Assembly (NCBI GenBank): GCA_000403475.2
Contig: KE159795.1
Location: 1,178,983 to 1,242,982, forward strand
From: Lachnospiraceae bacterium MD308
Lineage (GTDB): Bacteria > Bacillota > Clostridia > Lachnospirales > Lachnospiraceae
Length of the DNA stretch: 64,000 bases
Direction of reading: 5' to 3'
How positions within the stretch are numbered: position 1 is the stretch's first letter; each line of letters starts with the position of its first letter. Of this stretch, positions 51,328 to 60,625 are shown in pieces. Made by a program: the position numbers and the translations under genes. The notes under the pieces are model-generated. The model was not told the origin of the DNA. It saw nothing but the letters and a program-made list of their open reading frames with translations, and did no database searches.

Positions 51328-53688
51328 TTACGCCGTGTGCGCGGTTCTTGCAATGATATTGTCCTGCACTGTTCGATCAAGGTCTGTAAAATATGCAAGA
51401 TAACCTGCCACCCGCACAACCAGTCCGCGATATTTCTCTGGTTCCTTCTGCGCTGCCCGAAGCGTCGCATCATCTACCACATTAATCTGGATGTGTTCCC
51501 CGTATTGGTCAAAATAAGTCTTAATGACATCCTCAATCACTTTCGTTCCGCGCTCCCCCTCCAGTCCGTTAGAGTCAAACCGAAGATTAAACAGCGTACC
51601 GTCATACGTCTTAACCTGTTCACAGGCTCCCACCGATTTTACTGTTGCCGTCGGCCCTGAGATATCTCTTCCGCAGGCGGGGCAGGAATTGTCACTCAAT
51701 GGCTCCCCGGCGTGCCTTCCGTCCGGAGTCGCATTGCAAAATTCTCCGAATAGCAGATTGATGGTCTGGGATAAGTTGCAGACACAATACTGCCCTCCGC
51801 GGGAATCTTTAAACTGCTGTACATAATCGCTGCTGCCGACAATAATATCATGGCAGACTTTATCAACAGATTCGATATCATTTCCGAATTTCGGAGGAAT
51901 ATTGATCAAGTACTGCCGCAGTCTTTCATCTTCCTTAAAGTCCTTATCGCAGGCGTCGATAAGCTCCTGCATCGTAAGATGCCTGTCCTTGAATACCGCG
52001 TAGTCAATCGCCTCCACTGCATCTGCAAGGCTGGCAGGGCAGCTTAAAAATGCTCCGGTATATAAATGTTCTGCCCCTCCCTCCTGTACAGAAAGGCCCT
52101 TCTCGATACTCCCATTGAGAATCAAAGATGAAAAGATGACCGGCATCTGTACCGCATGAACCGGCACTACCACATTATATCCGCGAATCAGAAGATCCCA
52201 TTGATGGCGCAGTTGTATCATAACAGCCCCAAAAAGCTCCTCTTTATTTTTAAAATCATTTGGCTCGCCCGTCTCAACCCCTGCTTTTTCGCCGGACACA
52301 GGGTCAATTCCGTTATGGAGGGCTAATTCCAAGGCTTTCATACAGTTGATATATCCCGCAATCGGGCTTGCGTCAGAGCCGCCCCCGCCGGGATGCGGCT
52401 CCACGCATCCAACTACCGTCCAGTCTCGCGCCTCTTCTAAAGTTCCGCCTTTATCCAGACAGATTGGGATACAGGCTTTATCGTTAAAAAACGCCGGATT
52501 TCCTATGCCTCTTTGAATCATTTTAACCGCCTTGTCAAACAGCGGACGCGGAGTATCGTCATGTATCCTAAGCCCGATTGCAGGCTGCGCCAACTTCACC
52601 TCGTTTTGAGCCTCCAGGCAAAGATAGGTCAAATCGTTTGTCGCGTCATTGCCTTGCCGGTCGATTCCACCTACGATCATAATCTGCCACAGCGGATAGC
52701 CCGCGAACTTTTTCGCATCCGCATCTGTCCGGACAATTTTCAATTCACTGGTCTTAATATACAGACACTCTATAAGCTCTAATGCCTCCTCCGGAGTAAT
52801 ATTGCCGGATTCCAAATCTGCTTTATAATACGGATACATATATTGATCAAACCGCCCGAATCCGCATCCCGCCGCATTTGCCTCTACATGGACAAGCTGC
52901 TGTAAAAACCAGACAAACTGAATCGCCTGATAAAAGTTTTGGGGAGCGTGTTCCGGGATGACTTTCATATTTTCCACGATTGTTAAAAGCTCTTTCCTTC
53001 TTCTTTCGTCCGCTTCATTTTCGGCCATCTCTTCAGCTAATTTTCCAAAACGGTTGGCATAGCGTATGATTGCTTCGAGGACAATTATACAGGCGTGCCA
53101 ATAATTTACCTTTTCGCGCTCCTCTTTATTATCCGGCACTGTCTTTCGAATCTGTTCCCGGCAGCGGTCAATATACCCTGAAAACCCTTCCCTCATAAGG
53201 CGCGCATGATCCGGCACAACACCGCTGGACGGCTGCGTCCGATTCCCAAGAACTATCATCCCCAGACGCCTTGCCTGCTGCACATCCGGAAATATCACTT
53301 GTTCAAGATTGACCTCTGTACTTCTGCCAAACCACCAGGGAAGCTCTCTTTTAAATATCTCCTTATCTTCCGGCTCCACGACCAGCGGATCATGGCTTCT
53401 CGTCTCAATGGTATCAAGCGCGCCATGCAGCCATTCTGCCGACATGTACTCCGGATAGAAAGACACCCCGTGGCGTTTGTCCGCCTGGCTCCCGATAATC
53501 AGTTCTTCTGGAAATATCCGAAGCGTCATATTCTCCAACACATACGCGAACACATGCGCCCGAAAAACACATGGAACCTCTCCGGAATACTTCTCGTAAG
53601 CCTCTCTTGCAAGAACCATCCGCTCCGCACAGACCCTTGGCTTTGTTTCAAACATGGCTTTTCGTAAAATATCAATTCTCTCTCTCAT
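51328..53688 (-). CDS. Glycyl-radical enzyme of the dehydratase/lyase group, substrate unknown
   Basis: 786 residues, full length for the PFL-like superfamily. The thiyl-radical site is Cys428 in VVGCVEPHPGGGG with the general-base Glu430, and the radical site is Gly762 in RVAGYLAYF. GCVEP occurs in choline, glycerol, hydroxyproline and isethionate-type enzymes, not in pyruvate formate-lyase. The segment after it (HPGGGGSDASPIAGYINCMKAL) does not let me name a subgroup. Anaerobic, oxygen-sensitive. It is encoded with its activase, an SDR and an NhaC-family transporter. Confidence 0.92.
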   Translation of the reverse strand: MRERIDILRKAMFETKPRVCAERMVLAREAYEKYSGEVPCVFRAHVFAYVLENMTLRIFPEELIIGSQADKRHGVSFYPEYMSAEWLHGALDTIETRSHDPLVVEPEDKEIFKRELPWWFGRSTEVNLEQVIFPDVQQARRLGMIVLGNRTQPSSGVVPDHARLMREGFSGYIDRCREQIRKTVPDNKEEREKVNYWHACIIVLEAIIRYANRFGKLAEEMAENEADERRRKELLTIVENMKVIPEHAPQNFYQAIQFVWFLQQLVHVEANAAGCGFGRFDQYMYPYYKADLESGNITPEEALELIECLYIKTSELKIVRTDADAKKFAGYPLWQIMIVGGIDRQGNDATNDLTYLCLEAQNEVKLAQPAIGLRIHDDTPRPLFDKAVKMIQRGIGNPAFFNDKACIPICLDKGGTLEEARDWTVVGCVEPHPGGGGSDASPIAGYINCMKALELALHNGIDPVSGEKAGVETGEPNDFKNKEELFGAVMIQLRHQWDLLIRGYNVVVPVHAVQMPVIFSSLILNGSIEKGLSVQEGGAEHLYTGAFLSCPASLADAVEAIDYAVFKDRHLTMQELIDACDKDFKEDERLRQYLINIPPKFGNDIESVDKVCHDIIVGSSDYVQQFKDSRGGQYCVCNLSQTINLLFGEFCNATPDGRHAGEPLSDNSCPACGRDISGPTATVKSVGACEQVKTYDGTLFNLRFDSNGLEGERGTKVIEDVIKTYFDQYGEHIQINVVDDATLRAAQKEPEKYRGLVVRVAGYLAYFTDLDRTVQDNIIARTAHTA

Positions 53689-53715
53689 AAAGATTCTCCT
53701 TACTTTACCTGTAAA

Positions 53716-55173
53716 TTATATATTTCCCTCAGCCTCTTCTCTCAATATCTCTTCTTTCTGCGTAGATTTTGGACATCCTAATCCTGTTATTGCGCAGATA
53801 ACAGAGAAAATCGGTGTCAGCCAGCCAATAAAATAATAGAATGCAAACTGACTCACCGGAACCCCTAAACACTGGACTACATATACACCGGAAACTCCCC
53901 ACGGAACAATCGGCTGCTGAACCGCCGCCGCATCGGAGATAGTTCTTGACAGCACAGCCCTGTCAATATCAAACTCTTCATACTTACTTCCAAGCGCGCT
54001 GCATGGAATCACTCCGCCGATAAACGGATCTCCGGTGAAAAAGCTCATCACCGTACTGGAAAGAAACGTAGAAAAAACCAAACTGAACCTCGACTTAATT
54101 AAAAACGCCAGCTTATCAACGATTTCCGACAGCACTTTCGTTCTCCCAAACGCACCCGCAAGACTCAGAGAGCTCAACAACATCGTAATATTGTACACCA
54201 TGCTCGCCATACCGCCCCGGTTGCAGATTGTGTCGACAACCTCATTTCCACTGTCCATGCTAACTCCGTTGTAAAGGAAACCAATCACTTCGGACGCTGA
54301 GTACCCCTGTGCAAATATAGCTACAAAAATTGCCGTCACAGCACTTGCCAGCAGTGAATATGTTGCCGGCAGCTTCAGGAAGATTGCAGCCGCAAGAGCG
54401 GCCAACGGAATCCACATTGCAGCAGAAAAATGAAACGTCGCCTCCAGCCCTGAAATAATATCCTCGATTTCCGACAGTTCAGCCGTCGTACTGTGGAATC
54501 CAAACCCGATAAACAGAAAAAGCAAAAATGCACCTACAATCGATGGCCCGGATGTATAAAGCATATATTTTGCGTGACGGTAAATATTGCATTTGGCAAC
54601 ACCTGCCGCAAAGACCGCATAGTCCGATACCGGCGACTGTTTATCGCCAAAAAAGGCCCCGCAGCAAATTGCCCCCACTGTCATCCCAAGCGGAATACCA
54701 AGCCCGAGAGAAATCCCCATAAAAGCAACCCCAAGCGTGCCAATGGTCGTCCAGGACGACCCTGTCACCGTAGAAAGAATCGTACATGCCAGGCAGACAA
54801 ATGCTAAAAACCACGCCGGATTAATCAGTTTCAGTCCCAGATATACAATGTACGGAACGGTCCCGCAGATGACCCAGGACGCAATTAAGATTCCAATTGA
54901 GATAAGAATCATAAACGGAGCCTCTTTTGCAGATTTTACAACCGCATTTTCCATATCATCCAAAGAAATGTTCAGCACGAAATACCCATATGCCGTGACA
55001 ACCAGCATACTTGTGAGCAGCGGAATATGTGCACTCTGCCCCAGGCCCAGGATGCCGAACATTAATATGCAGATAACAACCACAAATATTGCAAGAGACC
55101 ATCCAAAGGTCGCCTTTTTTTCAATCTTGCCATTTCTCTCATTCTTTACAGTTTCAGTATTCCTTTTATCCAT
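53716..55173 (-). CDS. NhaC-family Na+/H+ antiporter or acid exchanger
   Basis: 485 residues, about eleven membrane segments; STVTGSSWTTIGTLGVAFMGI, GAFFGDKQSPVSDYAVFAAG and the PFIGGVIPCSALG motif match the NhaC/ArcD-like group, which includes substrate/Na+ and malate-lactate exchangers. As first gene of the glycyl-radical operon it is the probable importer of that substrate. An AT-rich 334-bp stretch upstream (55174-55507) contains the promoter region (possible -10 TATACT at 55262-55267, minus strand) and no gene. Confidence 0.85.
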   Translation of the reverse strand: MDKRNTETVKNERNGKIEKKATFGWSLAIFVVVICILMFGILGLGQSAHIPLLTSMLVVTAYGYFVLNISLDDMENAVVKSAKEAPFMILISIGILIASWVICGTVPYIVYLGLKLINPAWFLAFVCLACTILSTVTGSSWTTIGTLGVAFMGISLGLGIPLGMTVGAICCGAFFGDKQSPVSDYAVFAAGVAKCNIYRHAKYMLYTSGPSIVGAFLLFLFIGFGFHSTTAELSEIEDIISGLEATFHFSAAMWIPLAALAAAIFLKLPATYSLLASAVTAIFVAIFAQGYSASEVIGFLYNGVSMDSGNEVVDTICNRGGMASMVYNITMLLSSLSLAGAFGRTKVLSEIVDKLAFLIKSRFSLVFSTFLSSTVMSFFTGDPFIGGVIPCSALGSKYEEFDIDRAVLSRTISDAAAVQQPIVPWGVSGVYVVQCLGVPVSQFAFYYFIGWLTPIFSVICAITGLGCPKSTQKEEILREEAEGNI

Positions 55174-55507
55174 CTCAATCCTCCTGTTTCTTCTTACCTA
55201 CTGTCCTTAACCGTGGTAACAAATATTTTTGCTGCAACCTTACCGCACCTCCTTTTTCCACAGTATAGTACACGTATAAAAAGCTGAAAAGTCCAAAAAA
55301 CGCCGCCAATTCAACTTTGTGAAACATTATTTTCGATTAAAAAAATTATTTTTATTAAATCATTTTATTTTACATATATGAAAATAAATCCACCGAATTT
55401 TTTTAGATTAAATCTGTAAAATCTTTACTTCCCTCCAAATAAAAAGCACCTACCATTTCTGATAGATACTTTACTTTTTTATTCTTTTTACGCAGTTTAC
55501 TCAAGCA

Positions 55508-55882
55508 CTATCCAATAACCAGTCTTCTTTGCACAACGGCAGGAAGTTCATCATATTGCACCTCTTTCCATTCAAGAACACCTCGGATTGGCATTACCGT
55601 TAAACGAATAAAAGCTCCCTCTTTCAATTCCTTTGATGTTCCGAATGTAACGTCTTTTCCTTTTCCATTCTCATCGTAAGAAAATAAAGTGTATGAGTAA
55701 TCCATACTTCCACTAAAGTTAATTACACCGCCTTTTGATTTGGTCTGTTCTATTTTACTATTATCAATCTGTGAATAGTAGTATGTGCTGCCAGTTCCCG
55801 AAAGAAACCACATACAAAAACAAATAAAACCTACAATAATTATTACAACTACCGCAATCCCGATAGATAATTTTTTCTTCAT
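55508..55882 (-). CDS. yxeA: YxeA-family protein
   Basis: 124 residues. One N-terminal membrane segment (SIGIAVVVIIIVGFICFCMWF) and a small extracytoplasmic domain with YYYSQIDNSK and YSYTLFSYDENGKGKDVTF, as in the YxeA (DUF1093) family often found in bacitracin/lantibiotic stress operons. Function unknown. Last gene of the ABC operon, 15 bp after a permease. Confidence 0.75.
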   Translation of the reverse strand: MKKKLSIGIAVVVIIIVGFICFCMWFLSGTGSTYYYSQIDNSKIEQTKSKGGVINFSGSMDYSYTLFSYDENGKGKDVTFGTSKELKEGAFIRLTVMPIRGVLEWKEVQYDELPAVVQRRLVIG

Positions 55883-55897
55883 TCCTATATCCTCCGC

Positions 55898-56677
55898 TTA
55901 CCAACCTTTTTTTGTTATTGTTTTTTGGTGTTTTTTTGCTGCCTTGACTGGCACGTTTCCTTTTGCCGTGAATACGAAAACAGCAGTAATCATCAATACG
56001 ACAATCATACTAATCAGACAGATAAACACATTCCAATGTACAGCCGGATCGTAGCTTCTGTAACTGATTAAGCCTAAACTTGCAGTAACAGGATAAACAT
56101 TTGCTAACGTAACATTTCCAGAGGCAAACATACCGCCATAGCCATAAACAAAAGCAATAATTGTTCCAAGCATATGTCCGTTTGGTATACGGGCAGCGAA
56201 TGCAATTACAGGCATAACTGCAATATACAAAAACAGACAGTTGAGAATAATCTGAATAAATGTCTGTAATACTGATGTTGCAGACATTCCCGAAAATCCC
56301 ATCACAAAAACGGCAATTACCGTGAATGTCGCACTTACCAGCCCAAAAAACAAAGAAAGCAGCGCACATACAAGCAATTTCCCACACAAAAGGCGGCTAT
56401 AAGGAACAGGAATAGTCATAATACTTTTCAGCGTATCGTCTTTTCCTTCCCTTACTATGATATATCCGGCAATGAGGGCAATGCACATGGGGAAAATCGT
56501 TGTGGCATTATTTTTGATTACCTGTTCTGTAAAAAAGGCAAATGTCCAAACCGTTCCGTCCAATGCGGTTGTGGAAAAAAGCGTTAATACGACGGAGAGC
56601 AGCATTAGGAAAACACCTGCCCATATCATATGATACCGTTTTAATTTCCATATTTCGGTCTTAACCATGCGAAACAT
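55898..56677 (-). CDS. ABC-2 permease, lantibiotic/bacitracin immunity type
   Basis: 259 residues from the ATG at 56675-56677; earlier ATG codons exist but sit too close to the GAGGGG site. Six membrane segments in the ABC-2 layout (WKLKRYHMIWAGVFL, then FFGLVSATFTVIAVFVMG). Partner of the other permease, with which it forms the membrane part of a peptide-antibiotic immunity transporter. Confidence 0.82.
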   Translation of the reverse strand: MFRMVKTEIWKLKRYHMIWAGVFLMLLSVVLTLFSTTALDGTVWTFAFFTEQVIKNNATTIFPMCIALIAGYIIVREGKDDTLKSIMTIPVPYSRLLCGKLLVCALLSLFFGLVSATFTVIAVFVMGFSGMSATSVLQTFIQIILNCLFLYIAVMPVIAFAARIPNGHMLGTIIAFVYGYGGMFASGNVTLANVYPVTASLGLISYRSYDPAVHWNVFICLISMIVVLMITAVFVFTAKGNVPVKAAKKHQKTITKKGW

Positions 56678-56678
56678 A

Positions 56679-57476
56679 TCATTCATCCCCTCTCTTTTTA
56701 TACATATAATCAATCACTATAACGGAAAGCAAAGCGATAACGGCTAAAATAGTGATTGTCTGAAATGTAGTCGGAATTAAATTTTCCAACATCCCCACAC
56801 CGTCCATAGTGCCATGCGCGGTTAAATTTCCTGCGCTCCATAGGGTTGTAAGCGGAATTGGCATTAGCCAGCACATCACTTTAGGTAGTGCGCCAAAAGA
56901 TGATTCGGCTGTCATACTTAAAACACTGTAAAAAACACACAATAAAACAGAAAATATATAGTTCTTGCTAAAGAAAACAACAAGGACGATTAACGGCAGC
57001 GTCCCGGCTGTAATAAAAATCCCCATTTCCAGAGCAAAAAATAATCTGTAAGCAATATTGTTTACTTCTGCAATCAGCCCGCCACAAAGGATTGTTATAA
57101 GAGCCGATGTCAGACTGAAAATAATTCCAAAAGAGAACAGGACAATAATCTTTGCCAAAATCATCTGTGTGCTTGTTATGGGAATTGTTCGCAGATTTTT
57201 GAAAGTATCATTATCCCGTTCCATAAAAAAGAGCATGGCTGCAATCACCCCGATCATGCACGGTAAAAGCAATTCTACTCCATAGCCCATAACCGACTGA
57301 AAGTAATCATTGAAAATTGCTATCTTACTGTCATATCGTTCTGCTGTCTGCGGCATTGTCATCAATACTGTCAGCGGCACGGGAAATAAAAACGCAGAAA
57401 GAACAACCAGCCATATAAATTTTTTGCGCTTTAATTTTGCAAATTCACATATAACCAGTTTAAGCAATCCCCTCAC
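56679..57476 (-). CDS. ABC-2 permease, lantibiotic/bacitracin immunity type
   Basis: 265 residues, six membrane segments, starting MRGLLKLVICEFAKLKRKKFIW. A LanE/LanG- or BcrB-like permease. Its start overlaps the ATPase gene by 17 bp and its end meets the second permease. The paired permeases suggest a heterodimer. Confidence 0.85.
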   Translation of the reverse strand: MRGLLKLVICEFAKLKRKKFIWLVVLSAFLFPVPLTVLMTMPQTAERYDSKIAIFNDYFQSVMGYGVELLLPCMIGVIAAMLFFMERDNDTFKNLRTIPITSTQMILAKIIVLFSFGIIFSLTSALITILCGGLIAEVNNIAYRLFFALEMGIFITAGTLPLIVLVVFFSKNYIFSVLLCVFYSVLSMTAESSFGALPKVMCWLMPIPLTTLWSAGNLTAHGTMDGVGMLENLIPTTFQTITILAVIALLSVIVIDYMYKKRGDE

Positions 57477-58383
57477 CCCCTGTTACACGTTTGAAATAAT
57501 CTTCAAGGCTTTCTTCTGAAGTTGCGGCTTCCGATACTTCTAAACCATTTTCCACAAAAGCAGTAACAATTCTTCCTATTGGTAAATTAAGATTATGCAC
57601 CTGTATATTGCGGTCGTCCTGTATGGTAAACCGGCTCTCATGGAAGATACGTTCTAAAATTCTTGCCGCCTGTGCCGTATCCGAAACAGTAAAGCGGATA
57701 TGCTTGCTGCTCTTTGCTTCCAGTTCTGCAAGACTTTCTTCTTCCAGCAATGTACCGTGGTCGATAATGCCTATATCGTCTGCCAAAAGTGCAATTTCGG
57801 AAAGGATATGGCTGGAAATCAATATTGTTTTTCCACGCTCATTGCAGAGATCACGGATAAAGGAACGGACTTCTGCAATTCCAATCGGGTCAAGACCGTT
57901 GATCGGTTCATCCAAAATCAAAAGCTCCGGGTCGTGCATAATGGCAAGTGCAATCGCCAGTCGCTGCTTCATGCCAAGTGAATATTGGGAAAACAGCTTT
58001 TTATCTTTGTAAGGCAGACCAACTAAATCAAGTGCATTTTTAATTGCGCCTCGGTTCGGCACTCCCCGCAGGGTAGCAAAAATGCGCAGATTTTCGGTAG
58101 CTGTAAGATTAGGATAGAAGCCGGGGGATTCAATCAGACTGCCAATACGGGGCAACAGCTTTTTTTCATTTGCCTGTAAGGGCTTCCCCCAAATCGTCAC
58201 TTCCCCAGAAGTCGGCTGTGTAAGTCCAAGCAGCATCTTCATAGTCGTTGTCTTTCCGGCTCCATTTCTGCCAAGCAGACCATAGATACGTCCTTTTTGA
58301 ACATGAATGTTCAGATTGGCAACACTTTTTTGTGTTCCGTATTGCTTTGTAAGATTTTTCGTTTCAATTACATATTTGCTCAT
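57460..58383 (-). CDS. BcrA/LanF-type ABC ATPase
   Basis: 307 residues. Walker A GRNGAGKTT, signature YSLGMKQRLAIA, Walker B LLILDEPINGLDP, plus a C-terminal domain. LanF/BcrA ATPases drive export or release of lantibiotics or bacitracin from the membrane. First gene of the operon, after phased direct repeats that probably bind the adjacent response regulator. Confidence 0.9.
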   Translation of the reverse strand: MSKYVIETKNLTKQYGTQKSVANLNIHVQKGRIYGLLGRNGAGKTTTMKMLLGLTQPTSGEVTIWGKPLQANEKKLLPRIGSLIESPGFYPNLTATENLRIFATLRGVPNRGAIKNALDLVGLPYKDKKLFSQYSLGMKQRLAIALAIMHDPELLILDEPINGLDPIGIAEVRSFIRDLCNERGKTILISSHILSEIALLADDIGIIDHGTLLEEESLAELEAKSSKHIRFTVSDTAQAARILERIFHESRFTIQDDRNIQVHNLNLPIGRIVTAFVENGLEVSEAATSEESLEDYFKRVTGGEGIA

Positions 58384-58443
58384 TGCGAAACCTCCCTTTT
58401 ATGAAATAAAAGTTTTTCATGTCTGCCATTCTACCACGCCAAC

Positions 58444-58482
58444 CTTGCATTAACCTTGCACCAATCTTGCATTAACCTTGCA
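58444..58482 (-). promoter_or_regulatory. Four 11-bp-phased direct repeats before the ABC operon
   Basis: CTTGCA at 58444, 58455, 58466 and 58477, spaced exactly 11 bp (minus strand: TGCAAG). A TAGAAT -10 sequence follows (about 58427-58432) and the repeats occupy the -35 region, a typical arrangement for a winged-helix response regulator that activates its target. Confidence 0.8.
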
Positions 58483-58513
58483 ATTTGGAAAAGGCGATTT
58501 TTACAAATAATTA

Positions 58514-58536
58514 CTCCCGCCATAGGGTGGCGGGAG
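58514..58536 (-). terminator. Terminator of the two-component operon
   Basis: CTCCCGCCA/TGGCGGGAG, 9-bp GC-rich stem with a 5-base loop, followed by an AT-rich tail on the minus strand. Confidence 0.75.
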
Positions 58537-58540
58537 CTGA

Positions 58541-59464
58541 TTAGTTTATCAAAGGGAAAAACAGGGTGAAAATTGTTCCTTTTCCCGGTGTGCTGTCTGC
58601 CGTTATTGTTCCGTTTAATTTATCAACAAGCTCATGTACGATAGACAGACCAAGACCGCTGCCTTTTTCAGACCGCCCTTTATCGCATTTATACAGCCGA
58701 TCAAAAATATGCTTTAAGTCCTCCTTGCCAATCCCTATTCCATTATCAGACAGGAGAATTTTTATATTCCTGTTCTGTTCCGATAAAGCGACTTCAATTT
58801 TATCTGCATGGCTATGGGAGATTACATTTTGTATAAGGTTGTTTAATATCCGCATATATCCGTCCGGGTCAATCTGCACCCGGAAAGGCTGTTCTGGAAT
58901 GTCAATCGTGAAATCTACCTGTGTATCTTCAAATATCGGTATCCAGTCGATTAGTATATTCCGTGTCAGCTCTGTTAAATCAATCTCCGCTATGTTCATG
59001 GAAAATTCATTAGAACCTAACCTAAACCAATCAAAAAGCACATCTATATATTCTTTCAAGTCATGCGCTTTCCGGCGGGCAGTTTCGATATAGTCATCAC
59101 GTTCTTTTCCGTCAACAATCCCTTTGTGTGCAGCGTCTAAATACCCAATCAAAGTGGTAAGCGGTGTCCTTACATCATGGGAAAGGCTCGTCATAAGCTG
59201 CCTGTTTGTTTCGTCCGTCTGGTGATAGGCAGAAAGCCTTTTTTCATAAGACATGATAATATCGTTGATTGCATAAGCAAGAGGGGCAACAAGCTCATGT
59301 GTTTCTGCTAAAATACGCCTGTTTCCATTCCCATTTTTTATATCTTCCAAAGCGTCAGATATTTCCGAAATCTGCTTTTTTACACGCCGGACGGTCAGCG
59401 CAGAACTGCAAACAGATAAAAGGACAATCACTATTTCAATCACAATGATAGCTTCTGTATACAA
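58541..59464 (-). CDS. Sensor histidine kinase
   Basis: 307 residues. One N-terminal membrane segment, a HAMP-like helix, H-box SLSHDVRTPLTTLIGYLDA (phospho-His), N-box LIQNVISHSHADK and G-box DNGIGIGKEDL. An intramembrane-sensing-type kinase as used in peptide-antibiotic detection; there is almost no extracellular sensor loop. It lies 3 bp after the response-regulator gene. Confidence 0.93.
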   Translation of the reverse strand: MYTEAIIVIEIVIVLLSVCSSALTVRRVKKQISEISDALEDIKNGNGNRRILAETHELVAPLAYAINDIIMSYEKRLSAYHQTDETNRQLMTSLSHDVRTPLTTLIGYLDAAHKGIVDGKERDDYIETARRKAHDLKEYIDVLFDWFRLGSNEFSMNIAEIDLTELTRNILIDWIPIFEDTQVDFTIDIPEQPFRVQIDPDGYMRILNNLIQNVISHSHADKIEVALSEQNRNIKILLSDNGIGIGKEDLKHIFDRLYKCDKGRSEKGSGLGLSIVHELVDKLNGTITADSTPGKGTIFTLFFPLIN

Positions 59465-59467
59465 TGG

Positions 59468-60160
59468 TCATACCTCCTTACTGAAACGGTAGCCAATTCC
59501 TTTTACTGTCTGGATATATTTAGGGCTTCCGGGATTTTCTTCTATTTTTTTCCGTAAACGGCTAATGATTGCCATAATATTACTATCATCATACACATAT
59601 TCCTCGCCCCATACCTTTTCATATATTTGCTGTTTTGTTAGTATTTTTCCTTGATTTTTAGCAAGGAACAGAAGAAGATCAAATTCTTTCGGGGGAATTT
59701 CATATTCTCCATTTATTGTGACAATGGAACGGCTATTAAAATCAATCGTCAACCCGTCAAACTCAAATTTCTGTGTCTGTCCGTCTTTTGGGTTGAAGCG
59801 GGTATAGCGTCTAATCAATGAAACAATACGGGCAACCAGCTCGTCCATATCAAAAGGTTTTGTTAAATAATCATCGGCTCCCGCCCGCAAGCCACGCACT
59901 TTTGAAGCACTGTCATTTTTTGATGTAAACATTAAAATAGGCAGACTGCTTTCCTGTCTAATCTGTTCTAATGTTTCAAAACCATCGAAACCGGGCATCA
60001 TTACGTCCAGTATAACAAGCTGATATTCCTTTTCTTTTAGTTGTAGCAAGCCGGATTTCCCGGAATAGCAGCAGTCAGCTTCTATACTCTCTTGTAAAAT
60101 ACTTTGTTTAATCAATGCACAAAGCTCTTTATCATCATCAATAATTAAAACTTTATTCAT
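59468..60160 (-). CDS. OmpR-family response regulator
   Basis: 230 residues. Receiver domain with phospho-acceptor Asp in LVILDVMMPGFDGF and Lys in LTKPFDM, and a winged-helix DNA-binding domain (EIPPKEFDLLLFLAKNQGKILT). The CTTGCA repeats before the ABC operon are the probable target. Confidence 0.95.
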   Translation of the reverse strand: MNKVLIIDDDKELCALIKQSILQESIEADCCYSGKSGLLQLKEKEYQLVILDVMMPGFDGFETLEQIRQESSLPILMFTSKNDSASKVRGLRAGADDYLTKPFDMDELVARIVSLIRRYTRFNPKDGQTQKFEFDGLTIDFNSRSIVTINGEYEIPPKEFDLLLFLAKNQGKILTKQQIYEKVWGEEYVYDDSNIMAIISRLRKKIEENPGSPKYIQTVKGIGYRFSKEV

Positions 60161-60344
60161 GTTTTTTCTTCCTTTCTGCTTTCAAGCGGGCATCTGTTGG
60201 TTTTTCAGCGTTCTTTGGTATCAACCACAAGCGGCTGAATTTTGCCACACCCGGTATACGGTTTTCCTCACATAACTTTTGCACCCGTCTTTCTGAAATT
60301 TCCCATTTCTTCGCCGCTTCCGGGGCAGAAATAAACTCTAACAT
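60153..60344 (-). CDS. Small helix-turn-helix protein
   Basis: 63 residues with a MerR/excisionase-type HTH (ISAPEAAKKWEISERRVQKLCEENRIPGV) and a basic tail. Overlaps the response-regulator start by 8 bp, so it is translationally coupled. Probably an auxiliary regulator of the two-component operon; it may also be a remnant from a mobile element. Confidence 0.75.
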   Translation of the reverse strand: MLEFISAPEAAKKWEISERRVQKLCEENRIPGVAKFSRLWLIPKNAEKPTDARLKAERKKKHE

Positions 60345-60625
60345 TTTCGGTCTCCCTCACTTTCCTAAGTTCTATCACTATTATTATATGCGGCTAGCCG
60401 AATAAATTCAAGAAATCAAATAATGCTTGGCATTTTAATTGTCTTGTACAGTGTTGTAGGTAGTGAGAGAACTGTCAAGAGGGTTTGGAATATTTCCCAA
60501 AATTCTCCGCCATAAAAGATAATTTACTTTTACTTCCACCCGTGTTACACTGATTTTAAGTCAGAAATCCATGTGGTTATGGCTGACTTGTCATTTCACA
60601 ATTTTTTTTACAGGGGGACTGCAAT

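Noticed and set aside
51328-53688. Pyruvate formate-lyase
   Set aside because: It has a GCVEP site and an activase with two extra ferredoxin-like clusters, as in dehydratase/lyase members; PFL has a Cys-Cys pair.
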